Of a DNA stretch of 64,000 bases, positions 1 to 9,990 are shown one piece after another. How positions within the stretch are numbered: the first letter of the stretch is position 1; the number at the start of each line of letters is the position of its first letter. Under the pieces are notes generated by a model, which saw only the letters and a list, made by a program, of their open reading frames with translations, was not told the DNA's origin and ran no database searches. Source of the DNA: Cyathus striatus (lineage: Eukaryota; Basidiomycota; Agaricomycetes; Agaricales; Nidulariaceae); the NCBI GenBank assembly GCA_025738555.1, contig JAOVFP010000003.1, forward strand, positions 5,208,001-5,272,000, given 5' to 3'. The position numbers were made by a program, and so were the translations under genes.

Positions 1-1021
1 TCTTCGGCTATTCTTCTTCCCGACGCTTCTGTCCTCATTGCCGGTTCCAACCCCAATGTTGATGTGAACACTTCAACGATCTACCCTACCACTTACGAAG
101 CTGAGATTTTCTACCCCCCATACTTCAGCAAGACACGACCCGTTCCGACTGGTGTTCCCGCGACTTTGACTTATGGTGGTGCTTCATTCGATATCACCAT
201 CCCTGCGTCTTCCTACTCGGGCGCTGCCAATGATGCTGCCGACAATACTATTATTACGATTCATCGCAGCGGTTTCACCACCCACGCCATGAACATGGGC
301 CAGCGTCTTATGCAGCTCAACAATACCTACACTGTCCAGTCTAATGGCAGTATTGTTCTCCACGTTGCTCAACTCCCCCAACCCCAACCTGTACCAGCCC
401 GGACCTGCCTTCCTCTACGTTGTCGTCGACGGTGTCCCCAGCAATGGTACCTATGTGATCGTCGGTAACGGTCAAATCGGCACTCAGCCTACATCAACCG
501 CCAGCGCACTTCCCTCAAGCGTCCGTCTCGACTCTGCCAAGGGAAGTGCTTCTGGTTCAGCCAGCACCGGCTCCACCAACACCACTGCAAACAGTGCGAA
601 CGGAGCATCATCATCTCATACTGGCGCCATTGTCGGTGCCGTGGTAGGCGCTATCGCTGTTATTGGAATCCTTGGTGCGCTTATTGGTATTTTCCTTGCC
701 CGGCGCCGCCGTGCGTCGAGTGGGGCTAGTGCCCCCGCAACCTCGTATGCAATGTCAGGAGGTTCTGGTGTCAACCCAGCGGCGGCGCTTGGCGCTCGCG
801 GGGTACGAAGTTCTGACTCTAGTGCCTTTGTGCCTTTGCAGCAGGATAATTATAGTCAAGCGTGGAATGCGAGCACAGCGAGCTTGAATGCACCTTACAG
901 AGATAATATACCGAGTGGGAGGCCGAGTGGGACAGGGATGAGTATGGATTATGACCATGACCCTTATGCTGCTAATCATCACGGCGCTGGCGCTGGTCAG
1001 AATTCGCAGTATAGGTATTGA
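1..1021 (+). CDS. Glyoxal oxidase-like copper radical oxidase, C-terminal part, membrane-anchored
   Basis: Extracellular enzyme of the galactose oxidase/glyoxal oxidase family that oxidises simple aldehydes to acids and makes H2O2 for lignin-degrading peroxidases. The gene enters from the left edge, so the N-terminal propeller is missing. Visible are SSAILLPDASVLIAGSNP (just after the Cu-ligand Tyr-His pair of the family), the YPTTYEAEIFYPPYF segment, and GFTTHAMNMGQR, whose His is the second Cu-ligand position. Then comes the PGPAFLYVVVDGVPS strand of the DUF1929 domain. After that lie a Ser/Thr-rich linker, one transmembrane helix (GAIVGAVVGAIAVIGILGAL) and a basic RRRR stop-transfer tail, so the enzyme is probably tethered to the membrane. 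The frame moves by one base near 367-374 inside a C-run (ctcccccaac). Four C instead of five restores the frame. This is probably an indel rather than an intron, because conserved sequence continues across it. Confidence 0.85.
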
Positions 1022-2111
1022 GGTGGTTTAATGTCGTTTTTCGAGGTAATGATCTTCTCGGCTCCAAGGACTCTTTTCTACAGTAAATATCTCTCCCCTT
1101 GTTCCGTCTGTTTGGTTCACATTTTTTATTTTCCCTCTTGTTTTGCAGTACAGATATTTTATCGCCCTCGTCGACCACGTCTAGAAGCCTCGATCCATGC
1201 TCCTGGCATTCCCATTCATGTTTCTTGAAGTCCCACTCCACTTTTTGCTCGGTGTTTTTTTATTTGTCTCCCTCTGTACGATTGTTCACGCCCCCCATGG
1301 ATGTTTTCTTGTTTGCTGTCGTCACTCCGCTCGCACTGTTACGTTCGATTTTTATCCTGCTCTCTTCCTCTCCCCTTTACCATAGCGTTTTCACGATCTT
1401 GATCAACCCCATTCCTATCCCACACTACCTATACAGGAGCATCGGCCTTAACTGCGAAACTAAAATGGACTACGGACTTGTAGATAATACTTTTTTCTCT
1501 TTTCTTTTACGCGGATTGAACTACATATCGTCGACATGCGCAGTAGCATACATACTCCCCCCACACTCGTTTGCAACCTTTGAACATTTTACTCTTTACA
1601 CAATTTTACAGTACCTTTTTTTAGTTGCATGCTATGTCGGATGTCTTTGGTATTGTAGTTGTTTTCCCGGATCCAAGGGAGCGTTGAAAACATTTGTCGT
1701 TGGTGTGATTCTGAGTTGCAAAGTTTAGAGGTAATGATTTTTCTTAGCTACGACGTATGTCGTACATGATGATAGTTGCAAACGCGTTCTTTCCGCAAAA
1801 TCCGTCTGTTAGTCCGAACTTCCGACGACAAACTTGCGTCCACAAGACTAGCTACTACAAATGCTTACCTATGCATACGCATGCTCAATTATCACCAGTA
1901 AACTAACATTATACATCGTAGAGACCTGTCTAACCTTAACTACTTTTCCGAGGCTGGTAAAACTCTCCGGAGAACCCATGACGTCACGGATGAAGTTGAC
2001 TCCATGCCGCTGATATGCGCCTATTATCTGTGCCCTCGTCGCTGATTGCATGCGATATAAGTAAAAGGCTCTGAGCCGCCACCTGCCGCCACCAAGCACG
2101 CTCCATTCGCC
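1022..2111. other. Intergenic, T-rich 3' flank; no gene seen
   Basis: Pyrimidine-rich stretch after the glyoxal oxidase stop codon, probably 3' UTR followed by the promoter of the next gene. A 209-codon open frame (1099-1728) is present, but it is low-complexity Phe/Ser/Leu and resembles no protein I know. Confidence 0.5.
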
Positions 2112-3734
2112 ATGGCCCATCAGCGATACATCCACATTCTCGACGAAGCCCCGAAAAGCCCGTACAATAACAATGACATAGAATCGGATATAATCTCCGA
2201 ACTAGCTCGAGCATTGACCAATGTCCAGCGACACAATTTAAACATTAATCCTCATACCCATGAAAGCATCTACGTAGGGATTGGAGGTGAGCGCTGTAAT
2301 TGCCAAACGCGCCTTTTTTCGATCACTCAAAAAATGAGCAGGTGTTGCATTATTGGATTACAGACTTGCTGAACTTCGGACGCCTGCTGAAGCGTTATCA
2401 ATTTCTCCGAATACCCTTATCGCTACCGCCGATCAGAGGATAGCTGCTATTCTGAACGAAAGAGGTGTAAACCGACATGTTCGAGATACAGGACGTGCCT
2501 CGTTCATAGAAACCGATGTCGGGATTGCGACTTTGGTATTGAAGCGCTTCCCTTGGACGGCTGAGAGAGCAATAAAAGAGCGCTGGGAGTCAAGCCAACA
2601 TCTGCTTCAAAATGCATTGTCCCATATTGAATCAGAAGACCACCACCATATTTCCGAGGATAATTGCGAAGTTCTGTATGGACGCGCTGGTTTGCTATAT
2701 GCGTTGCTATCACTTAGATCTACTCACACCCGGGGGACCAATGTACATCATTTATACAGAGAAGCCGTTGGAAGTCTTGAGTCTCTCACTTCGGATGAGA
2801 CGATCGATAAAGTTATGCATTCCATCGTACGACGTGGGAAGTATGGGGCGAGTGTATGCTACCAAGAGGTTGGGGATCGACATGGGATACCCCTTCCGCC
2901 GTTGATGTGGGCATGGCACTCCAAAAGATATCTCGGTGGCGCACATGGAGTCGGTGAGTTCTTTTGACCGTCCCTGATATGGCTTTCTATTGCCTTTTCC
3001 TCACGTGCATTTCCTTGAAGCTGGGATTCTTCATGTATTGTTGAGTTGCCCTGCTAATCTCCTTGCGAAGTATATCCAAGATATCGTTGCAACTGTCGAT
3101 TGGTTGATTGCATGCCAGGATAAGACTGGGAACTGGCCTTCGACAGCCCCCGGGAAGCAAGAGTTACAAGAAGATGATCCTGATGAAGCTGGGGAATTGA
3201 TACAGTAAGGGTATTCTTGTTTTGGGTTGTATCTTCATATTAACACATGAATGAATGTACCTGCTGTGTAGGTGGTGCCACGGTGCACCCGGTATACTCA
3301 TACTACTTGCGACTCTCATTAGGCGTTCCAAAGAAGCCGGTCATAAATTCCGGCTATCCTCTACATTTGAAGATAAAGTCCACGCTTCTATATCCCATGG
3401 AGCCTCCATCGTATACCATCATGGATTACTTCGTAAAGGCGTGGGTCTTTGCCATGGTATCGCAGGTTCTGTATTTGCTTTGCTTGCGGCCGCAGATGCG
3501 TCGAAGGAAGCTGAAAATCACAAGTACCTCTCGAGAGCGCTCCACCTTTCGCATCTGGCCACCCAGCACCACGCATTCACTTCGGAAGGGAGCATGCGCG
3601 TTCCTGATCATCCCTGGAGTTTGTATGAAGGTATGGCGGGGATGTGTAGTGCATGGGGAGAGGTTGTAAGTAGAATGAGGGTTACTGGTCCGCGGAGATG
3701 TAGTGGGATGCCTGGTTATGATGATTTAGAATGA
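2112..3734 (+). CDS. LanC-like protein (eukaryotic LANCL family)
   Basis: Cytosolic alpha/alpha-barrel zinc protein related to bacterial lanthionine cyclases. In animals LANCL proteins add glutathione to dehydroamino acids in damaged proteins. Four exons close in phase: 2112-2286, 2342-2953, 3021-3204, 3272-3734, giving 477 residues, close to family size. The family repeats are visible: IYVGIGGVALLDY near residue 55, LYGRAGLLYAL, GGAHGVAGILHVL, WCHGAPG, GLCHGIAGSVFAL and SLYEGMAG, ending GMPGYDD. The Cys of WCHG and the Cys-His of GLCHG are the three zinc ligands of the family, so all metal-binding residues are kept. There is no dehydratase or precursor peptide next to it, so it is a stand-alone LANCL, not part of a lantibiotic cluster. 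All three introns are GT-AG. Confidence 0.9.
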
Positions 3735-4059
3735 TTGAAATAATTTAATTTAATTTGGTCAACTCAAATGGAAGGAATAACCTGAGTGAAAAGACTTGTC
3801 TCGTAGAAAAAATGATGCTATATTCTGCCACTCGGAGATATTATTATAGTTTGCGACGGGACGCATTGGATTATGAATATATAGAATCGTTGCTCACCAA
3901 TAACCATTAAACCACATCCCCGCAATTCCCAATTCCTTCGACTACTCCTAAACTACAACATCGCGAGGATTGCACGACCCCCATACATTTCTCGATCCTT
4001 CCTGAAGCTCCTTCAGACAGCGAAACGAATTGAAAATGGCATTTGAGGGATATAAGAGG

Positions 4060-4545
4060 AAGGGATGAACAAGCTGAAGTATTTCATTGTTCAATACCAT
4101 GCTTAAGTACCTATCACGTGCCCGACGCTTTCCGATGCCGCCGCGTCGGAGACTCGGAACAGAATCCACTTGTTCCTTCATCTCCCTTCATCTCCCCGTT
4201 CTCCAGTCTCTCCCGATCCTGGTCCCGACTGCTCTTCCACTTACTCACTTACCGTGTTCCGACCTCTACCGTCGGACTCATAACCGCCGGGATCGCAGGG
4301 AACAACATATCTAAGATATCCTAAGGTGTCTCGAGAGATCCAGGAGGATCCAGGGAGATTCAAGGAATGCGACATATCGGCTAGGATTCTGTATACAATA
4401 TGTACACAGGTTGATAGGAACTTCAAGCTTATCATATTGGTTCGTTAAATAAGTAATCAGTCTTCGTTGCCTCCTGCAAGTAAATAGCTCCTCGGACCTG
4501 GTGGTACCCGAATCATCATATCACTCTGGTATGTTCTTTCTATGT
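4060..4545 (+). repeat. Diverged direct repeat, copy A
   Basis: Shares an ordered series of blocks with copy B: atgaacaag, then cacgtgcccgacgc, ttccgatgccg, ccttcatctc, cccgactgctctt, an accgccgg / agccgccgg block, agatccaggga, atcggctagg, and finally atcatatcac with tggtatgttc. Blocks are separated by substitutions and small indels. Both copies run in the same direction about 760 bp apart. It could be an old local duplication or two remnants of one dispersed element. Confidence 0.6.
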
Positions 4546-4811
4546 TTATACGCTCTTGATCAGAAATAACACGAAGGTTGAAAAAGGTTAAATTAATGTC
4601 GATGGACTTGGTTCATCGTTAGCCTTGCAAGTGCGCTAAGAATCGAGATTGAGACTTGTCTTTCGCCAGTGACCGGGAAATGTTCCATCAGAACTCCCAC
4701 TCGATTCTTGCTTGTCCTCCATAACGCCCTCAAACTACAGCCTTTCCTGGCTGGTACACCGTTCGCGGAATACAGAAAAGCAGCGTTTTGGGGATATGTC
4801 TAGATTCTAGA

Positions 4812-5265
4812 GGACGAAATGAACAAGTGTGTTAATAGTTACCGGAGAACTGATGTTACTTACTGCACGTGCCCGACGCGTTCCGATGCCGACGCGTCGC
4901 TCTCGGAAGAATAAGATCTCACTTATTCCTTCATCTCGAACTTCTCCAGGCTTCTCCACTCTGTCCCGACTGCTCTTCTACCGCTTTCCGTCCTCTGCCG
5001 TCGGTGGTGTAGCCGCCGGAATCGTTGGCTACGGCGGCAGCAAGAGATCCAGGGATTGGACGAATGATTTATCGGCTAGGCACGTCTGACAGGGGACCAG
5101 GAACCTATGTTTTTACATGAATGCGGGTGGCTAATGGGTGGCTTTGAGCTTCCTGCAGTGCTTCTTCAAAGGTTCTACCTTTACTTTCTATTGCAAGGGT
5201 ACAAAAAGCTTGTTGCATCTGACGATACCCCACGTATCATATCACCGTGGTATGTTCATACCGTT
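4812..5265 (+). repeat. Diverged direct repeat, copy B
   Basis: Second copy of the unit seen at 4060-4545, with the same block order (cacgtgcccgacgc, ttccgatgccg, ccttcatctc, cccgactgctctt, agatccaggga, atcggctagg, atcatatcac). The short peptides translatable from both copies look alike only because the DNA is related. Neither carries a plausible gene. Confidence 0.6.
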
Positions 5266-6657
5266 TGGGGCATTCTGCATCTTCCGTTGTCATTCATCCA
5301 CCTGAGGTCGTACTAAGTACCGTGATTTTGATATGAGGCTTTCTTCCAATCATATAGCCTCTATTTCTTACACATATATTTTACCAGTAACCTATGTGAC
5401 GGTTTATGGACTAAGATAGATCTTCAGCCTACGCACTTGGATATAGTTGGTTGGATACCTACCTTGTATACACCGCAAATCCCATCTTTCGGCCGACAAC
5501 ATATTCATCCGTGCAACATAAATGCAAGTTAACAGTTCTACTGCACACTACACTTAACTCTGCATCCTAACACTGCTCCCACAACTATCGTTCTTCGTGT
5601 GTGTTCCGCGCGCGTAATTAGATGATTATGGAGATCACAGTGGGTCGTGTCTGCTTGCGTGAAGTATTGGGGGTATCCAATCAAGGCTATCGATGTCTAT
5701 CGGTGTGATGGTATGTACACTCGCTTATAGCCTTTTACAATCGGGAACCGCGTATACTGACATGGTTTCGATATACAACTGTATATGTCATGTATATTTA
5801 CCTTATTTAACAGCGAGGAGTTAGCAGATAGCATACATCTGCATTGTACAGCCATTTACCCTCGCTTACCCGACGTCCACCAATCACTGGCGAAATCTCG
5901 ATTAACGGGATATATCTGTTACGGGTGCTGCCCTGTGCTGCCATGCTCTCCATCAACTCACCATCGTATGCATTACACCGGGCACCGAAGAGACGCATAT
6001 AGATTATCCTGCATTGGGTGAGCGGACCAATAATTTCTGTCCCAGACTGCGATGGGACCAATCTAAAGCTCCATTTTGTGTCACATCTTCATTTCGGAGC
6101 ATCATACAATGGTGAGGTGTACATACAATGATCAAGCCAATTGACATTCAGTCCGCCTTCTATCGGATATCCGAAGGTGATAATGTATGTATACACTATT
6201 TATTTACGTCTGCGGATACAGCTTGAAGCGTCCGACCTGCTGGGGAATCACAACCTGCGATTCGGTAAACATTAACACGTTCAGGTTGACACAACTCCTA
6301 TACTAGACTTGATAGGTTTGAATTGCGCTGCTTAATTCTGAAGCTCGGGTTTCACGTTAAAGTCGAGGAAGCATGTTTAATCTCGTCGTGAGTACATCAT
6401 ACGCCACACCGCGCATTTAATGACAGGAGACTGAAAGGGCGTCAGAAAGGTTAGTGTTTAATAGTAAGTTCTAAGTGTTTATGTGGAAGATGAGTTCTGT
6501 GTGGACAGGTGTGGGCGTCCGTCGTTCCCGAATTGAAAGCCAGTCTAAGAAGGTCATTGCAACAATAATACATGTAAGTAGAAACGAAGATAAATTATGG
6601 ACTCCGAAATATCGTGCCACCGCAATATATGTACATATAGATCAATAGAGTGGTCAC

Positions 6658-7941
6658 TTAATCGTTTCCACTGTGTGCCATCCCCCGGGATCGTTGTATC
6701 CAGTATATAAGAAATTCGACTGGATTACATCCAATGGCAAGAGTGCTATTAAATTTGCCGTCAAAGTCACGAACAGAAACTTCATAGCTGTCAGTAACAT
6801 TTGCAGTCATGTAGTCTGTGCAATGAATCAATGACCCATTTTCATAGCGCCAACACATGGCGGTAGAATCAAATTCTGAAACACTCACCATCTTCGAAGA
6901 GGCCGTATGCCCACCGGAGGTAATTGGTCACGACAAATCTATGGCCCCTGCTTCTGCAGATATCTTGAAGCTACAAATATTGAGTAATTCAAAGGAGTGT
7001 AATGGTTCAGGTATAAAGCTCACCACTGCCCAGAGTGTGTGTGATTTTCTATTATCTTCGTCTTCCAGAGTATCCAAACTGCCATCTCTAAACTGAAGTT
7101 TTTATGAGCTTAAGCAACTTTAAGTTCATTGGTAATAACTCACGCCTTGTTCCATCAAGAATTCTTCAAAATCTGTGTGCGTGAAGTTCCACGGTGGAAT
7201 GAAAAGGATCACTACAGGTACGATGTTGGATGCATCAGAAGGCTACATCAGTTGTATAGCGTCCCGCACTATCAGAGTCATAGACTTACTAGGGCAAATA
7301 TATCCCACCGCGCATGATGTGCCGTGCACAGATGGTTTGAAAGTTTGAAATCTAGAGCTCTTGACATGGGAGCCAAAGGCGGAAGTTTCTGTATTAACCG
7401 TATACACTCCGAAGCCGTTCGTAGAACATAATGTTCCATAACAGCAGCTAAATCGTCTTCATTTTCGATATTGGATAGAAAGGATACGTCATCGTCGCCA
7501 TAGTCAACAAAAGCACCCTGGGAAGGGAGGTGCAAAGTAGTCGATACTTCTTCCCTGACCATATTCTCATTTTCAAGAAATACATCTCTTAAAGCGACAT
7601 CTAGATCTGGAGATACATCATGTTAAATACAACGGCATCAACGAAACACAAAGGAACTTACATTCTCTGGTTGCTCGAACAAAGTCAGTAAAGGGTATTC
7701 TTTGTACCTGTTGTAATTTGCGCGTCCCCGTTGGCCGTAAGAGTTCTTCATAATGAGGCCATTGAGGTGCGCTTTCGGAGGTTATCATCATCGACACCAA
7801 TGATGGTTTATCGGGTCTGCTGAACACAGGAAATTGCACTTCGGATAAGTACGTCCACAATGGGAGCGTGGGTTCGACTCCTTCACAAGGATCGTAGTTA
7901 CTCCAGACATCAGATCCGCTCTGAACAAGTGATCTGACCAT
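6658..7941 (-). CDS. Unknown basidiomycete protein, 334 residues
   Basis: I do not recognise a named domain. Six exons on the minus strand close in phase: 7941-7662, 7606-7290, 7242-7144, 7092-7024, 6970-6889, 6815-6658. The C-terminal part has a pattern I associate with a large lineage-expanded family in Agaricomycetes: HTLWAVLQDICRSRGHRF, then VVTNYLRWAYGLFED, then a beta-rich piece ending FLIYWIQRSRG. Function is unknown. The start is uncertain: the frame stays open about 80 nt upstream of the chosen ATG (to a double TGA near 8021), with plausible protein-like sequence, so an upstream exon may be missing. Confidence 0.65.
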
Positions 7942-8708
7942 TGTAAGGTATTCAAGTCTGGGTGGAGGGGCGTTGGAAGCGCGTGGATGGAGATCGAGTA
8001 GGTGGTGGTAGTTCGTTGTTCATCACGACCAAAAGGAACTCTTTATAGGACAATGAGGGCCAAAGATGATCAGTGGAAATTGCAATGTTCGAGGGCCAAA
8101 GCGATACAAGCGTTAGAACGGATGGGTAGCCTAGAAATGAAGAACAAAGCAAAAAGAACACTAAGCGAGCGCGGAAGCACGCGACTTCTGCCTACTGCCA
8201 GCACTCTTGATGTATCATCTGAAACCCTCCATTACAGACGAATCAAAGATGTCTAAAGGTTCGAACTGGTTAGAGTTGCACGGCAAATAGACGATTAGTT
8301 TAGTTAGGAGTACCACTGAGAACCGATGTCGGGTGTATATTTGGCGCTGAAAGATGTGTGCACATGGTAGAGCTATCTACGTAAGGTCCAAGGTCCATTG
8401 TTGAAAGCGTTCATAATCAAGAACAAAGCACCTACCTTTGCAATGGCTACCCCAACGACACAAATCTCTAAGGACCAAGCTTTAGCTGACTTTAAGATCT
8501 GCCCTTAATTGACGCAACTGGCAGATTTTGAAAGAACAGAGTATCACTGCTATAACTATATGCCAATCGAAAAGCCATGTTTTCAAACGGTAAGTATCGT
8601 ACAAAAAAATATCGAAAACACTGCGCATTACATGGTCTATAAGGTTCATAATGGGGTATCGTTCCTTCACCGCATCGAGAAGGGGTTTTCTTAGCACGTC
8701 GACCACGG
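7942..8708. other. Intergenic; no gene seen
   Basis: Lies between the 5' end of the unknown protein gene and the 3' end of the acetate-transporter gene, both on the minus strand. The first 80 bases may belong to an unmodelled upstream exon of the former. Nothing else stands out. Confidence 0.4.
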
Positions 8709-9990
8709 TTAATCAATGCGCTTGGGGAAAATGCCAAGTGGTAACCGGAAAACCGCCATATCTTCAGCAGAAAGAAGCTCGCTGAGACCAATATAATACG
8801 CAATGAATGCGGTAATAACCCCGATGATACCACCAGCCTTCGAAGTACTAAGAGACGAAGTGACATTAGATTAAAACGTACGTGTGAAGCAAATAAATGC
8901 ACATACGCAGCACTTCCTGAAAATTCACCTGCACCAAGAAGGATGAAGGTGATTGTAAGGCAGGAGAACAGAGCAATGAAGCCGACGTTCTTTCGAAGAG
9001 CGGCAATACTAAAGAAAGTGAACGAATTAGTTAGGGGTCCTATTTTCCAAGGAAGCCAAGACAAAAGAACAAGATAGAATTCTGGTTCGATATATCTTTG
9101 ACCGTGCAAAGCTATGCATTTGGCAATAGTGAAAAAATAAACTCACAGGAGGAAGAAAGTGACAATAGCCCACGTGATCAAGTAAATGCCAAGGGCACCA
9201 CTCAATTCTGCCTCACTTTCATAGGCAGCAGTTACACCAGTCCCCGGAATGAGAATCATGGCGTAGGACATCCAGAAAGCACCATAGGATGTGAAAGCTG
9301 TGCGAACAGTCTGTCAGCATACAATTCCAAAGTAGTTGAAAATGTGATCAAAATAGACAAAATAGACCACGCAGTGCAAGATCGAGAACAGTCATGGCTA
9401 AGATAACCGGCTAACTACGACCAATTGGATGATGTCGATCTCAGGTAAAGCTGTCGCCGATAGCGCGCATCTGTGGGGCAGATGTGGGGAAGTAGGGAAG
9501 TAGAATAAAACTCTTATACGAGAGCACTGTATGATAAGCGGGAAAAAGACTTCCGTAATCCAAGGCCAAGGAACGGGATGTAAAGACACGAAGTAGAAAA
9601 AAAAAAAAAAAAAAATGCAACGGAAAGAGACATACCGGTACCACCAAAGACATTTCCACGAGGGAACTCCCACATACCAGCAAGTAGCTGAGCAAGACCA
9701 CCACCGAAGATAGCCATGCCAAGGACAACGTTGGGATGAGAGATGCCCCGAGCTTGAGCATTGATGAGCGAGAGGATGAGAGTAGTTGAGGCGAAGGAGA
9801 ACAAGCCACTACAGGTTGTTAATGGTTAACTATTAGTACGCATAGATGGTTCAAAGTGCGCGACTTACAGTGTACCGGGGTTGGCGATGAAGGTTGGGGG
9901 AGGCGGATGGTGGTGGAGGCGGCCCAGGGCATCATGGGGGCTGGTTGCCTGGACTTCAGCCTTCTCGATGTCGTGGTTGTGGTGAGACAT
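8709..9990 (-). CDS. Gpr1/Fun34/YaaH family acetate transporter
   Basis: Plasma-membrane protein of the acetate/succinate-proton symporter family (yeast Ady2/Fun34, Yarrowia Gpr1). Five exons close in phase: 9990-9869, 9808-9636, 9297-9147, 9008-8907, 8847-8709, giving 228 residues, near the family norm. The N-terminus is His-rich and hydrophilic (SHHNHDIEKAEV). The family signature region reads ANPGTLGLFSFASTTLIL. Six hydrophobic segments follow, including ARGISHPNVVLGMAIFGGG, LAGMWEFPRGNVFGGT, SYGAFWMSYAMILIPGTG, ALGIYLITWAIVTFFLL and AFIAYYIGLSELL. The protein ends RLPLGIFPKRID, like its homologues. Intron 2 (9298-9635) is unusually long at 338 nt and carries a 19-base A/T homopolymer. Confidence 0.92.
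9597..9615. repeat. Homopolymer A19
   Basis: Nineteen consecutive A on the plus strand (T on the coding strand), inside intron 2 of the acetate-transporter gene. As a T-run it lies in the first part of the intron. It is likely a length-variable microsatellite. Confidence 0.9.

Larger units (their letters stand above)
3735..6657. other. Long intergenic region with diverged direct repeats; no gene seen
   Basis: About 2.9 kb without a convincing gene. It holds the two copies of the direct repeat described separately; the remainder (about 5270-6657) is AT-rich and I see no structure in it. Short open frames exist but show no recognisable protein. Confidence 0.5.

Noticed and set aside
364..397. 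A 34-nt GT-AG intron explaining the glyoxal oxidase frame change
   Set aside because: It would remove the conserved NPNLYQPGP segment and is shorter than any credible intron here.
1099..1728. 209-codon open frame after the glyoxal oxidase
   Set aside because: T-rich 3' flank translating to Phe/Ser/Leu low complexity; no domain, no splice-linked continuation.
2112..3734. A lanthipeptide biosynthetic cluster
   Set aside because: Only the LanC-like enzyme is present; no dehydratase, transporter or precursor peptide nearby, and eukaryotic LANCL genes are normally solitary.
4043..5089. Two similar short open frames that could be taken for a duplicated small gene
   Set aside because: The similarity is at DNA level with indels that are not multiples of three; no conserved start, and codon pattern does not suggest coding.
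7871..7881. ggttcgactcc, a perfect tRNA B-box word
   Set aside because: It lies inside a coding exon of the minus-strand unknown gene, and no cloverleaf can be drawn around it.
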